Below, piece by piece: positions 17,963 to 27,611 of a stretch of 41,479 nucleotides of DNA. Below the pieces are notes generated by a model, which saw nothing but the letters and a program-made list of their open reading frames with translations, did not search any database and had not been told where the DNA came from. Position 1 is the first letter of the stretch, and each line of letters starts with the position of its first letter. Location of the stretch: positions 1 to 41,479 of the forward strand of contig JAQWQD010000020.1 in assembly GCA_029244985.1 (NCBI GenBank), read 5' to 3'. The position numbers were made by a program, and so were the translations under genes. This stretch comes from Gammaproteobacteria bacterium (GTDB lineage: Bacteria > Pseudomonadota > Gammaproteobacteria > Pseudomonadales > Pseudohongiellaceae).

Positions 17963-19285
17963 TCAGGTATTGCACTCCCCCTCGGAGTTCTTTGAAGTAA
18001 TATAGTAGAAGATTAGCCCAATCCCAATGATCCCTATACTGAATAATGCTTCCACTGGTCTCATAATTAGTGTGAATCCCAAAGTCCAGCCGGTTAATGT
18101 TAGAAAAATAATAGGCGGTAGAGGGAAAAGAAAGGAGCGGTAAGGTCTTTCTAAATCTGGTTGTCGCCATCGCAGAACAAATAATCCTAACACAGTAACA
18201 AAGGTGTTAAGTGCCATGGTAAATCCTGCAAATACAAGAATGGACTCGAATGTTGAAGATAAAATAAATAACACCGCAACAGATGATTGTAAATAAATCG
18301 CGGTGGCTGGTATTCCCGCAGAATTAGTTCGCGCTAAAAATTTCAAGCGAGGAAAATCTTCACCTATTACCTGCATTACACGAGGAGCAGCCATAGTCAT
18401 AGCGCTGACTGTTGAAATCAACAATAAGGCTAAGGCAACTCCAAATATATTCCCAGCATTTTCGCCAAATGCAGCTTGAGCTGCAATGGCCCCAACTTCT
18501 ATTTCCCCAACTAAGCTGTCCATTGGAGTTACGGTCAGAAATGAGTAATTGAGAGCGAGGTACAATATAGAAACTATACTGGTTCCAGTTATTAGAACCC
18601 AAGGGAGTATCCGTTGCGGATTCTCAATTTCACTGGATAAATAGGTTGCTGCATTCCAGCCGGAATAAGCGAAACTGACATAAATTAGTGCTACTGCAAA
18701 CGTGCCACTTGTAATTATATCAAAATCACCTTCAACTGGAGTAAAGATAACTGGCTGAGGAGATTCTACGACGATCAAGGAGGCTGTAATAAAGACGATA
18801 ATTACTGCAACTTTGAGTGCAGTGAATATAACTTGAGTGCTGCCACTGTTTCGATGATTGGTCGCATGCACGGCGGTCAGAATTAACAATAGAGCAACAG
18901 CAAATGTTTTTTCTAAAATTTGGTGAACATCGCCAAAGAGGGAAGACGTAAAGTAGGCGGCGAACGTCATTGCAGCAAGTGCGGTAGGAGCTGCGAATCC
19001 TACAGTCGTAGAAATCCAGCCTGATACAAATCCAGCCGATGGGTGATAGATTCGAGACAAAAAATTGTACTCGCCACCGGATCGGGGGAATGCTGCGCCA
19101 AGTTCTGCATAGGAAATCGCACCACAGAGAGCTGCGAGTCCGCCAACTGCCCATAAGAGTAGTAAAGCGAACCCGGAACGAATATCAACCAACTGAAAAC
19201 CAAGACTAGTGAACACGCCAGTGCCGATCATATTAGCTACGATAACTGCAGTGACGGTGATGAAACGGAATTTGTCCGATGTCAT
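17963..19285 (-). CDS. APC-superfamily amino acid permease
   Basis: A 440-residue inner-membrane carrier with about 12 hydrophobic segments. The first segment carries the family's substrate-backbone signature (IVANMIGTGVFTSLGFQL), and the third region (AISYAELGAAFPRSGGEYNFL) is equally typical of the amino acid/polyamine/organocation superfamily, closest by eye to the LAT-like branch. It probably imports or exchanges an amino acid. AAGGA sits about 10 bases before the ATG. It stands between the UlaG-like hydrolase and the serine hydrolase on one strand; the three may form an operon that handles a hydrolysable amino compound, but this is inference. Confidence 0.85.
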   Translation of the reverse strand: MTSDKFRFITVTAVIVANMIGTGVFTSLGFQLVDIRSGFALLLLWAVGGLAALCGAISYAELGAAFPRSGGEYNFLSRIYHPSAGFVSGWISTTVGFAAPTALAAMTFAAYFTSSLFGDVHQILEKTFAVALLLILTAVHATNHRNSGSTQVIFTALKVAVIIVFITASLIVVESPQPVIFTPVEGDFDIITSGTFAVALIYVSFAYSGWNAATYLSSEIENPQRILPWVLITGTSIVSILYLALNYSFLTVTPMDSLVGEIEVGAIAAQAAFGENAGNIFGVALALLLISTVSAMTMAAPRVMQVIGEDFPRLKFLARTNSAGIPATAIYLQSSVAVLFILSSTFESILVFAGFTMALNTFVTVLGLFVLRWRQPDLERPYRSFLFPLPPIIFLTLTGWTLGFTLIMRPVEALFSIGIIGIGLIFYYITSKNSEGECNT

Positions 19286-19343
19286 TTTTGCTTAGTTCCT
19301 TTCATTAACGTTTTAATGATAAAGCCTAGAAAACAAGACGCCC

Positions 19344-20189
19344 TTAGTTGTTTGGAATATTGCGGGTTTCACCCGGAGTAACAAAAATATCTTGACCGCG
19401 CAATTCATTGGGTCGTCGAATTGGGTCTGCTGAAATCGTATCTGGAACATGAATGCCAACGCTGCGTTGTGGTTTTATACGATTGTCTAGAATACTTCTT
19501 CCTGCGGTTGTGCTTAAAAACCAATAAGGAGGTAATGCTAAATTTGGTGCGCGCTGCTCCCAATAATCCGCGTCGATTGCGAAATGGTCATCATTAGGGT
19601 CAGAGTCTCCTAGATGCAACACCGTGGAATTATCGTTAAGTGTCACCCGCCAGGCAATATTTTCTACATCGAGCATACTCATCGGCCAACCAGAGTGCGG
19701 AATGCGTACGGCCTCAACAAATAGATTCTCGTCATTAAAAGAAACAGGGTTATCGTTAAAGCCAAGGCTTACTGAATTTACTCGATCGAACACCGATGCA
19801 CCGCTATCTCTAGCAGCAGAGCGCATTGCGACAATAGCCTGATTGGGGGCATAGAGACGAATATCCACTTGTGCTTCCATGAGTTCATAGATTTCTTCCG
19901 GTGAAAAATGATCGCCATGGTAATGGCTAATAAAAATAGCATCAACGTCGTCAAAAGGGGCTTCGCCATCAAACATGGCACGTTTCATTTCTTCTGTTGG
20001 GAGTAAATATTGGCCGTAGGTATTTGGAAACAGGGGGTCAAACAAAATCTTAGTTTCGCCATCACTAACCATGACTCCTTCATTCGCGATATAGAAAGCG
20101 GAAGGTCTAGAATCTTGTCCTTGTAGAGCGCTGACAAAAGTTAAGCCGAGAGTGAGTATTAATGTTTCAGTTAAATTAAGTAGTTTCAT
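19344..20189 (-). CDS. Secreted UlaG-like metallo-beta-lactamase-fold protein
   Basis: A 281-residue protein with a Sec signal (LILTLGLTFVSALQGQD). It has HYHGDH at 89-94, the zinc motif of the MBL fold, and HLGDSD with Asp195 as a further ligand; the Asp-rich loop DPNDDHF follows. The layout (N-terminal strand GVMVSDGETKILFDPLF) is that of UlaG/RomA-like proteins. The substrate is unknown. It is clearly different from the MBL protein at 1515. It is the first gene of the minus-strand series that continues with the permease, and the start ATG is preceded only by AGAG. Confidence 0.75.
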   Translation of the reverse strand: MKLLNLTETLILTLGLTFVSALQGQDSRPSAFYIANEGVMVSDGETKILFDPLFPNTYGQYLLPTEEMKRAMFDGEAPFDDVDAIFISHYHGDHFSPEEIYELMEAQVDIRLYAPNQAIVAMRSAARDSGASVFDRVNSVSLGFNDNPVSFNDENLFVEAVRIPHSGWPMSMLDVENIAWRVTLNDNSTVLHLGDSDPNDDHFAIDADYWEQRAPNLALPPYWFLSTTAGRSILDNRIKPQRSVGIHVPDTISADPIRRPNELRGQDIFVTPGETRNIPNN

Positions 20190-20688
20190 GATTAGCTCTG
20201 TTACTACTGTTTATAAGCGTAAGATGCTGAGTTTATTGCTAGAAATCACTGTCTGTGAATGCAAGATGGATTAATCAAACAAACAGTCAGGATCAACATT
20301 AGCCTTGTAACAGGAAAAATTTGGAGGCCTTCACAAAAAACCCATGCGCGCAGTGTAGCCTTTGAAGCGCTTACCCAGCAAATAATTGAGTGGCTGCATA
20401 ATGGGGTTGAATCAATAGAGCTGATCTTTAGCCCACGGGTTACTAAAAGAGCAGGGTGATCGGTTTTGCTTAGCCGCCTAACATTGCCTAGAGATCAAGC
20501 CAGCCTAGATCAAATTCACTCAGCATTAATTCTAGTCCTTAACTAGAGGGTGACTCTCTCCTATAGAATAAACCCTATAAATTCCTTATGATTCTCTCGG
20601 ATCTTGAAGCCATGGCCCCCAAGGTTCTGCTATAGTCGGGTGTAGTTACAATCTTCAACACCCTTACCGAAAACAGCGGAGGCTAATA
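20190..20688. other. Divergent intergenic region
   Basis: This 499-base gap separates the minus-strand hydrolase from the plus-strand secreted protein. It must hold both promoters. A plus-strand frame at 20259-20459 could encode 66 residues, but it has no ribosome binding site and no recognisable family, so it is not called. A sigma70-like promoter at 20539-20567 is listed separately. I see no tRNA, repeat array or mobile element here. Confidence 0.5.
20539..20567 (+). promoter_or_regulatory. Sigma70-like promoter for the secreted protein/PQQ gene series
   Basis: TTAACT at 20539-20544 (-35, 4 of 6 consensus bases) is followed after exactly 17 bases by TATAGA at 20562-20567 (-10), itself within TATAGAAT. 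It would give a leader of about 115 bases before the ATG at 20689. The call rests on motif and spacing only. Confidence 0.35.
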
Positions 20689-21690
20689 ATGAGAATAAAC
20701 CCCACTGAAATTACAAAAACCCCCATAAATCAGACAGTTGTAGTTTTTTTCGCCCTTAGCTTTTCCACTTTCTTAAGTGCCCAAGACTGGCAGCCCGAAT
20801 TCCTGAGTGATGGACAACCCAACATTACCGGTATGTGGAACAATGTTGGTGCTACAGCTACTCCATTGGAAATGCCTGCAGAATTTGATGGCAAAGTGCC
20901 CACGGCTGATCAAGTGGCAGACTTTATTTCCCGTCGCGATGAGGCTCGGAAGGGCAATGTTTGGGACGGATTTGAAAATAGTCAAGGTGTAGGTGCCTAC
21001 GAAAATTATTGGTTTGATTGGTACTGGTCCGACGCAGTAGCCGACGCCCCTGCCTTAATTGTTGATCCACCAAATGGTCAGCTACCTGCTTATACAGTGG
21101 AAGCTCAAGAAGCGATTCGATTGAATGTTGTTCATGAGCATGATTCAGCAGCTACCGTTGAAGCTGGGGACCGATGTCTGTCCCGCGGCGTGTTTGGCAT
21201 GATGATGCCAACTGCTTACAACAATGGAAAACTGATCATACAATCGCCAGGCTATGTGATAATCCATAGCGAAATGATTCATAATGCCCGAATCATCCCC
21301 ATCGATGCTGGCGATCATTTAGATGAAAGAATTAAACTGTGGGAAGGAGATGCGCGCGGACATTGGGAAGGCAATACGCTTATTATTGAGTCAACCAATT
21401 TTAAGTATGTACGAAATATCCGTGCTCCTGGCAGAGGCAATCCACCTCAGAACGAAGGCCGCAAGATGATAGAAACTTTCACCTTCGAAGATGAGAACAC
21501 ACTGCGCTATACATTAACTGTCGATGACCCTTTAACTTACGAAGCACCTTGGACAGTTGCTTTTCCTTACCTCAAAGATGCCGAATACAAACAGTATGAG
21601 TACGCTTGTCACGAAGGAAACTATGCAATGGAAACTCGCTTAAGTGGTGCCCGCGTAGAAGAAAGAGGAATAGCTGAAACTGGCAGATAG
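20689..21690 (+). CDS. Secreted conserved protein, paralogue of the protein at 12300-13313
   Basis: A 333-residue exported protein (signal …VVFFALSFSTFLSAQ) of a family I cannot name. It shares its motif order with the minus-strand protein at 12300: PNITGMWNN near the start, GDRCLSRG, a PGYVIIHSE strand, GHWEGNTLIIESTNF, FEDENTLRYTLTVDDPLTYEAPW, and YEYACHEGNYAM with the Cys-His-Glu-Gly core. Repeated Trp/Gly-rich beta segments suggest a beta-sandwich or propeller-like fold. GGAGG lies 6 bases before the ATG. It is 20 bases upstream of the PQQ lipoprotein gene, so the two are probably one operon. This suggests that it works with a periplasmic oxidation step, possibly as a binding or accessory protein. 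Confidence 0.75.
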   Translation: MRINPTEITKTPINQTVVVFFALSFSTFLSAQDWQPEFLSDGQPNITGMWNNVGATATPLEMPAEFDGKVPTADQVADFISRRDEARKGNVWDGFENSQGVGAYENYWFDWYWSDAVADAPALIVDPPNGQLPAYTVEAQEAIRLNVVHEHDSAATVEAGDRCLSRGVFGMMMPTAYNNGKLIIQSPGYVIIHSEMIHNARIIPIDAGDHLDERIKLWEGDARGHWEGNTLIIESTNFKYVRNIRAPGRGNPPQNEGRKMIETFTFEDENTLRYTLTVDDPLTYEAPWTVAFPYLKDAEYKQYEYACHEGNYAMETRLSGARVEERGIAETGR

Positions 21691-21710
21691 TATTATAAGC
21701 AGTATCTAAC

Positions 21711-23657
21711 ATGAGGAAACTTATATCAGGTTTACTCGTTGTACTTTTCGTTAGTGCATGCGGACAAGAACAATCTGAGATGTCAGCGGCTGACGGAGAT
21801 TGGCGCCATCATGGCGGCAATCATCGCTCAGAAAAATACTCTCCATTGGATCAGGTTAATGGCAGTAATTTCGGGCTGTTGGAAGTGGCCTGGCGTTACC
21901 GCAGTCCCGATTTAGAATTACCAGAAGAATTGGCCTACCCCACTGGCGACTATCGTGCAGTGCCCTTAGTTATCGATGGGGTTATGTATGTTAATAGCAA
22001 CCACGGACTAATTTCGGCTCTCGATTCTGCAACAGGCGAAGAGTTGTGGGTCTTCGATCCGAAGAGTTATGAATTGGGTCCGCCTTTGTTCTCTCCCTTG
22101 CAAACCCGTGGTATTGAATACTGGACAGATGGTGAGATTGAGAGAATTTTTATTGCCACTTCAGGAAAGCAATTAGTATCTGTTGATATACAAACAGGGC
22201 AACCTGACCCCAATTTTGGCAATAATGGTTATGTAGATCTAAAACAAAACTTTGGTCGACTTGAGTTTGAGATGAACAATATAACTCACGGTGCACCTCC
22301 AATCGCTGTTGGTTCTACGGTGATTGTAGGTTCTAAAATCTATGACTTCTCCATGATTAATCGCAGTCCGCCCGGTCATGTGAGAGCGTACGATGCTTAC
22401 ACAGGTGACTTCAAATGGCGTTTTAACACCATCCCTCAGCAAGGTGAATTTGGCAATGAAACTTGGGAGAACGATTCCTGGCGAGTTACTGGAAACACCA
22501 ATGTCTGGACTTACATGTCGGCAGATGAAGAAGCTGGGATTGTCTACCTACCCACTTCCACGCCCACTAATGATTACTGGGGTGGGTTTCGACTGGGAGA
22601 AAACTTGTTTGCCGAGTCTATTGTGGCTCTGGATATAGAAACGGGCGAGCGAATTTGGCACTTTCAGACAGTCCACCATGGAGTGTGGGATTACGATGTT
22701 GCCTCGGCACCAAACTTGGTAGACATCGAAGTTGATGGTAAAGCAATCAAGGCCATCGCCCAGGTCTCCAAGACAGCGTTCACTTATGTGTTTGATCGCA
22801 TTACGGGTGAACCGGTGTGGCCAATCGAAGAACGGCCTGTCGCGCAGAGCGACATCCCAGGAGAACGGTTACATCCAACCCAGCCCTTTCCAACTAAGCC
22901 AGCACCGTTTGATCGGCAAGGAATCAGCGAAGACGATTTGATTGATTTCACTCCGGAAATCGCCGAAGCGGCAAGGGAAATGGCGCAGGAGTATGTGCTT
23001 GGTCCAATTTTTACGCCACCGATAGTTCGTGGCAGCAATGGTAAACGTTCTACCTTCGTCGTTCCCGGCGCTGGAGGCGGTGCGAATTTTCCAGGAGCAA
23101 CAGTCGATCCGGAAACCGGAATTATTTATATTCCTTCGGCCACCTTACCTCATGGTATGGGACTAGTTGCTCCTCCCGAGGGGACTTCCGATTGGCCTTA
23201 TATTATTCAAATGGACACTCAGATTGGACCCTTTGGCTTGCCGCTTCTCAAGCCCCCCTACCGCCGAATTACCGCGATTGACTTAAATACTGGAGAACAT
23301 GTCTGGCAAATTCCCTTTGGCAAGGGTCCGGCAGATCATCCGATGTTGGAACACCTAGATTTACCAGCCTTGGGCAGTGTTTTTAGTGATGTGGTGGCAG
23401 AAGGAGGTGTCTTGATTACTAAGACTTTGTTGATTTCTTATCTAGCACAGAAAGATGAAATAGATCCCGAGGCCCATGGTTCGATTTTGGTTGCCCATGA
23501 CAAAATGACTGGCGATCTTCTGGGGGAAGTCATGGTAGAACAACGACTGCACGGACCGCCGATGAGTTATCAGGTTGATGGAAAGCAATATATCGCTGTC
23601 GCCGGTGGTGGTCGCGATGATGACAACGAACTACTAGTATTTGCCTTACCTAATTAG
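21711..23657 (+). CDS. Glucose-dehydrogenase-like PQQ-dependent dehydrogenase lipoprotein (copy 1)
   Basis: A 648-residue quinoprotein resembling the periplasmic propeller of membrane glucose dehydrogenase (Gcd), but with a lipobox (VSAC, Cys17) instead of the N-terminal membrane helices. Shared Gcd features include KYSPLDQVN, RGIEYW, the VHHGVWDYD catalytic region (predicted base Asp327), HPTQPFPTKPAPF, and LLKPPYRRITAIDLNTG. It should oxidise a sugar, polyol or similar hydroxyl compound at a periplasmic membrane face. Because Gcd's ubiquinone-docking membrane part is missing, an external electron acceptor is required. No PQQ synthesis genes are near. It is the first of two tandem copies. 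Confidence 0.88.
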   Translation: MRKLISGLLVVLFVSACGQEQSEMSAADGDWRHHGGNHRSEKYSPLDQVNGSNFGLLEVAWRYRSPDLELPEELAYPTGDYRAVPLVIDGVMYVNSNHGLISALDSATGEELWVFDPKSYELGPPLFSPLQTRGIEYWTDGEIERIFIATSGKQLVSVDIQTGQPDPNFGNNGYVDLKQNFGRLEFEMNNITHGAPPIAVGSTVIVGSKIYDFSMINRSPPGHVRAYDAYTGDFKWRFNTIPQQGEFGNETWENDSWRVTGNTNVWTYMSADEEAGIVYLPTSTPTNDYWGGFRLGENLFAESIVALDIETGERIWHFQTVHHGVWDYDVASAPNLVDIEVDGKAIKAIAQVSKTAFTYVFDRITGEPVWPIEERPVAQSDIPGERLHPTQPFPTKPAPFDRQGISEDDLIDFTPEIAEAAREMAQEYVLGPIFTPPIVRGSNGKRSTFVVPGAGGGANFPGATVDPETGIIYIPSATLPHGMGLVAPPEGTSDWPYIIQMDTQIGPFGLPLLKPPYRRITAIDLNTGEHVWQIPFGKGPADHPMLEHLDLPALGSVFSDVVAEGGVLITKTLLISYLAQKDEIDPEAHGSILVAHDKMTGDLLGEVMVEQRLHGPPMSYQVDGKQYIAVAGGGRDDDNELLVFALPN

Positions 23658-23687
23658 TTGGTTGTTACTAGAGGAGGAAAGGCTTCT

Positions 23688-25649
23688 ATGAAAACAGCCG
23701 CTCACCGTTTTTTCTTTGCTGGGCTTTGTTTGCTTCTCTTATTTTGCAATTCAGACGACGCAGGGAAGCCAAATCAAATTAGCCAGGAGTGGCGTCATGC
23801 TGGTGCGGATCACAGCTCTGCAAAGTATTCACCCCTTGATCAGATTGATGCAAATAACTTTAACTCTTTAGAAATCGCTTGGCGCTGGAAATCTGCAGAC
23901 CTTCGTTTAGACGAAGGCGTTGGCTATGGAACTGCTGATTATCGCGCTGTACCGCTGGTAGTACATGGCACGATGTATGTTAATACGAATCACGGCATGG
24001 TGGCGGCACTGGATCCAATCAGCGGTGAAGAACTTTGGGTTTTCGATCCCGAGAGCTATCGTTTTGGACCACCTATTCAAACTAATATCATGATTCGAGG
24101 TATCGAATATTGGACAGACGGAAACATCGAAAGAATTTTTGTGGCAACGTTAGGCAAGCAACTCCTATCTTTGGATATTGACACCGGGTTGCCGGATCCG
24201 AATTTTGGTGAGGGTGGATACATTGACCTAAGTCAGAACTTAGGACGATTGGAATTTGAATCTAATTTCATTACCGCGGGTGCGGCACCGATCGCTGTTG
24301 GTGATTCCTTAATCGTGGGTTCAAAGATCTTCGATTATGGCATGTACAACCGTTCACCTCCTGGCTTCGTGCGAGCTTTTAATACTTACACAGGCGAATT
24401 GAAATGGAGATTTAATACCATTCCTCAGGAAGGTGAAGAATTCACTGAAACCTGGGAAAACAATTCCTGGCGAACAACTGGTAATACTAATGTATGGACC
24501 TTTATGTCTGCCGACGACGAGGCAGGCATTGTTTACTTGCCTACTTCAACTCCCACGAATGATTATTGGGGTGGCATGCGACTTGGTGAAAATCTTTTCG
24601 CGGAATCTCTTGTGGCTCTGGATGCTGATACTGGTGAGCGCCTTTGGCACTTTCAAACGGTCCACCATGGTGTGTGGGATTATGATCTAGCGTCCGCTCC
24701 AAACTTAGTGGATATCGTTGTTGATGGTCGTCCTATTAAGGCAGTTGCGCAGGTATCGAAGACAGCATTTACTTTTGTGTTCGATCGAATTACTGGTGAA
24801 CCAGTTTGGCCAATCGAAGAACGGCCCGTTGCAGCAAGCACAGTCCCCGGAGAAAGGGCACATCCAACGCAGCCCTTCCCAACTAAGCCAGCGCCTTTTG
24901 ATCGTCAAGGAGTTAGCAAAGAGGACCTCATCGACTTTACGCCGGAGATAGCAGCGGCAGCTCTCGAGATTGCCGACAACTTTCTACTAGGCCCACTTTT
25001 TACTCCGCCTATTGTTCGTGGCACCGATGACAAACTCGCTACTTATGTTGTTCCTGGAGCCGGCGGTGGTGCAAATTTTCCTGGAGCCAGCATTGATCCA
25101 GAACACGGCATGCTTTATGTGCCATCGGCAACCCGTCCCAGCGGTATGGCATTGATAGAGCCGCCTCAGGGTAGCTCGGATTGGCCTTTTATTATTCAAA
25201 TGGAGCGACAGCAAGGTCCGTTTGGTTTGCCATTGTTAAAACCTCCCTATCGCCGTATCACTGCTATTGACCTGAATACTGGTGATCACTTGTGGCAAGT
25301 TCCTTTTGGTAGAGGGCCGGTCAATCACCCCTTACTTGAACCTTTAGAGCTACCGCCAATGGGAAGTGTATTTAATGACGTGGTTGCCGAAGGTGGCCTG
25401 CTAGTCACGAAGACTTTGCTTATTTCCTTTCTTGCCCAAAAAGATGAAATTGGCCCCGAAGCTCGTGGTTCGATCTTAATTGCCATTGATAAGCGGACAG
25501 GTGAAACGGTTGGAGAAGTCATGGTTGATCAACGCTTACATGGACCGCCAATGACTTATAGTTTGAATGGTAAACAATACATAGCTGTAGCCGGCGGTGG
25601 CAGAAATAATGATGATGAACTGTTGGTTTTCGCACTGGGTACAGAGTAA
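23688..25649 (+). CDS. Glucose-dehydrogenase-like PQQ-dependent dehydrogenase (copy 2, tandem)
   Basis: A 653-residue tandem paralogue of the preceding gene, 30 bases after it and clearly homologous end to end (shared YLPTSTPTNDYWGG, VHHGVWDYD, GERAHPTQPFPTKPAPF and AGGGANFPGA). The predicted base is Asp331. I start at the ATG at 23688, with GAGGAGG 10 bases upstream; the frame runs back to a TTG at 23658 but without support. The exported N-terminus (FFFAGLCLLLLFC) contains a cysteine preceded by Phe, which is a poor lipobox, so lipidation is less certain than for copies 1 and 3. Differences are scattered substitutions, suggesting divergence in substrate rather than decay. Confidence 0.88.
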   Translation: MKTAAHRFFFAGLCLLLLFCNSDDAGKPNQISQEWRHAGADHSSAKYSPLDQIDANNFNSLEIAWRWKSADLRLDEGVGYGTADYRAVPLVVHGTMYVNTNHGMVAALDPISGEELWVFDPESYRFGPPIQTNIMIRGIEYWTDGNIERIFVATLGKQLLSLDIDTGLPDPNFGEGGYIDLSQNLGRLEFESNFITAGAAPIAVGDSLIVGSKIFDYGMYNRSPPGFVRAFNTYTGELKWRFNTIPQEGEEFTETWENNSWRTTGNTNVWTFMSADDEAGIVYLPTSTPTNDYWGGMRLGENLFAESLVALDADTGERLWHFQTVHHGVWDYDLASAPNLVDIVVDGRPIKAVAQVSKTAFTFVFDRITGEPVWPIEERPVAASTVPGERAHPTQPFPTKPAPFDRQGVSKEDLIDFTPEIAAAALEIADNFLLGPLFTPPIVRGTDDKLATYVVPGAGGGANFPGASIDPEHGMLYVPSATRPSGMALIEPPQGSSDWPFIIQMERQQGPFGLPLLKPPYRRITAIDLNTGDHLWQVPFGRGPVNHPLLEPLELPPMGSVFNDVVAEGGLLVTKTLLISFLAQKDEIGPEARGSILIAIDKRTGETVGEVMVDQRLHGPPMTYSLNGKQYIAVAGGGRNNDDELLVFALGTE

Positions 25650-25674
25650 AAATTCGTAACCGTATTTTTACTTT

Positions 25675-25692
25675 TTAGTCAGTCTGGACTAA
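25675..25692. repeat. Short inverted repeat upstream of the DUF1800 gene
   Basis: TTAGTC (25675-25680) and GACTAA (25687-25692) are perfect inverted copies separated by six bases, 37 bases before the start of the DUF1800 gene. It could be an operator half-site pair or an RNA stem. No T-tract follows, so a terminator is unlikely. Confidence 0.35.
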
Positions 25693-25728
25693 GGTAGGGA
25701 TTTGTAGTTCGATCTGGAGAGGAACCTC

Positions 25729-27564
25729 ATGTTGAGAGGCATAAACAAGAAGAATATCCTTCAGAGTCTGGGGGTTGCTGCAATATTAATCGCTAGCCCG
25801 AGCCTGGCGCAACAAGGTGCTATCGTATCCTGGCAGGGTGATTTATCGCAGATAGCGAGTACCGATTGGAACTATGATCGTGCAGCTCACCTGCTGGAAA
25901 GAGCCGGTTTTGGTGGCACTCCAGAGGATATCCAAGCCTTAGCTTTGATGTCTCCTAGCGAAGCAGTGGGCGCCCTAGTATATTTTGATCCTTCCGATAA
26001 TAGTCATCTACATGCTTTTGATCATTCTGGAATCCATGACCCAGGAATAGAACCTTTTCCGCCAAGCCGCCCCGCTACTACTGAGCTCGCAAAGCAAAAT
26101 GGTGAAGTGCTTGGAATTAAAGTTAAGCCTACAGGGAATCGCCGCCTTCAACCTGTTGTTAATAAATTCTTCTACTGGTTAAGAGCTAGTGTGTTGGAAA
26201 CCAACCGCGTCGCCTACTGGTGGGCTAATCGAATGGTGGCTTCGAATAACCCTTTGCAGGAAAAAATGGCACTGTTTTGGCATGGGCATTATGCCGTCAA
26301 TGAAACTAAGGTTCGGGACTACCGAAAACTATTGATGGAGCTGGAGTTGTTCCATGAAATGGGTACCGGCAATTTTCGCGACTTGATGGTCGCGGTGGCC
26401 CAGGATCCAGCCATGCTTTCTTTTCTTGATGCGGGGGTAAATGTTAAAGGAGCGTCGAACGAAAATTTCGCGCGAGAAATCATGGAACTCTTTACTATGG
26501 GAGTTGGTAATTATTCCGAGACTGATATTCGGGAAGCCGCACGAGCGTTTACTGGCTGGAATTACGTTGATCTCGAATTTGTTATTAATGAAGCCCAACA
26601 TGACGATAATGAAAAACAATTTCTTGGGCACACTGGGAATTTCGATGGCATTGAAGTTATCGACATCATCATGGACCAGCAAGTTACTGCGGAATACATA
26701 GCTGGCAAGATCTATCGATTCTTCGTGAGGGATGATTTAACTCCAGAAACTCAAATAGAATTAGGTAATATATTTCGAGAGGCAAACTATGAAGTTGCGG
26801 CCTTGCTTGAAAATTTATTTCTCTCAAAAGATTTTTACAGCGCCGCTTCGGTTGGAACTCATATAAAGAGTCCAGTAGAGTTGGCTATTTCTACTTACAT
26901 CAAATTAGGATTAGATGATGCGCCGGGTGTTCCTGATTTTAATCAAGCTACTGGCGCGCTAGGCCAAACATTATTTCGTCCACCTACAGTCGCAGGTTGG
27001 GCTGGGGGGCGGAGCTGGGTTACGCCTGGATTGTTGTTAGAACGCGGAAATTTTGCACGGGATGTTTTATTCCCGGACATCAACTTTATTCCTTCTGATC
27101 GCCGCAATGGTAGTCGAGAAATCCAAAGTGTAGCCCGTCGCATACGTGAAGGAATGGATATCACTTCTGCTACTCAGCCTTCAAGTATTGGGGAAGGGCA
27201 AGTCATGGCTGAATCAAATATGTTGGCGGATCGAGATGAGGATTTTAATACGCGATACGGCAGCTTCCGCGGCTGGCAGATGGCTATAGAGCGAGTTAAG
27301 CCGATTCCAAGACACACGGCTCGATTGAATTTGAGTAAGATGGTCAAAAACGAGCAACTAAATAGTACAGCTGACGTAGTCGATTATTTTATTGCGCGTT
27401 TTTTGCGTGTTGAGCCTGGAGCAGATTCACGTGCAATGTTAATTGATTTTTTGACTAATGAATTAGGAACAACAGACATAGGAAATGCAGAGTCTTATAT
27501 GGAAGATTCATTACGCATGACTTTGCATCTGTTGTTGAGTCAGCCCGAATATCAACTCAGCTAA
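25729..27564 (+). CDS. Secreted DUF1800 domain protein
   Basis: A 611-residue protein with a Sec signal (…GVAAILIASPSLAQ). Family blocks of DUF1800 run in order: AAHLLERAGFGGTPED at about 50-65, a WHGHYAVNETKVRD segment, NENFAREIMELFTMGVG followed by AARAFTGW, LFLSKDFY, KSPVELAIS and RPPTVAGWAGG near residue 430. The biochemical function of DUF1800 is not established. It is followed 47 bases later by a DUF1501 gene, the pairing usual for these two families and thought to mean joint function at the cell surface or periplasm. GAGAGGA precedes the ATG. Confidence 0.9.
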   Translation: MLRGINKKNILQSLGVAAILIASPSLAQQGAIVSWQGDLSQIASTDWNYDRAAHLLERAGFGGTPEDIQALALMSPSEAVGALVYFDPSDNSHLHAFDHSGIHDPGIEPFPPSRPATTELAKQNGEVLGIKVKPTGNRRLQPVVNKFFYWLRASVLETNRVAYWWANRMVASNNPLQEKMALFWHGHYAVNETKVRDYRKLLMELELFHEMGTGNFRDLMVAVAQDPAMLSFLDAGVNVKGASNENFAREIMELFTMGVGNYSETDIREAARAFTGWNYVDLEFVINEAQHDDNEKQFLGHTGNFDGIEVIDIIMDQQVTAEYIAGKIYRFFVRDDLTPETQIELGNIFREANYEVAALLENLFLSKDFYSAASVGTHIKSPVELAISTYIKLGLDDAPGVPDFNQATGALGQTLFRPPTVAGWAGGRSWVTPGLLLERGNFARDVLFPDINFIPSDRRNGSREIQSVARRIREGMDITSATQPSSIGEGQVMAESNMLADRDEDFNTRYGSFRGWQMAIERVKPIPRHTARLNLSKMVKNEQLNSTADVVDYFIARFLRVEPGADSRAMLIDFLTNELGTTDIGNAESYMEDSLRMTLHLLLSQPEYQLS

Positions 27565-27611
27565 TTTTTTTCTGGGCTGAATTAGACAGAACACTGAAAA
27601 GAAGAATACTT

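Noticed and set aside
20259..20459. Small plus-strand frame of 66 codons
   Set aside because: No ribosome binding site, no recognisable family, and a composition not clearly protein-like. It lies in a divergent promoter region.
21711..25649. Lanthanide use by the GDH-like enzymes because of their WDYD motif
   Set aside because: Gcd-type glucose dehydrogenases, which use Mg/Ca, have WDMD with the same Asp+2, so the fingerprint is not diagnostic in this branch.
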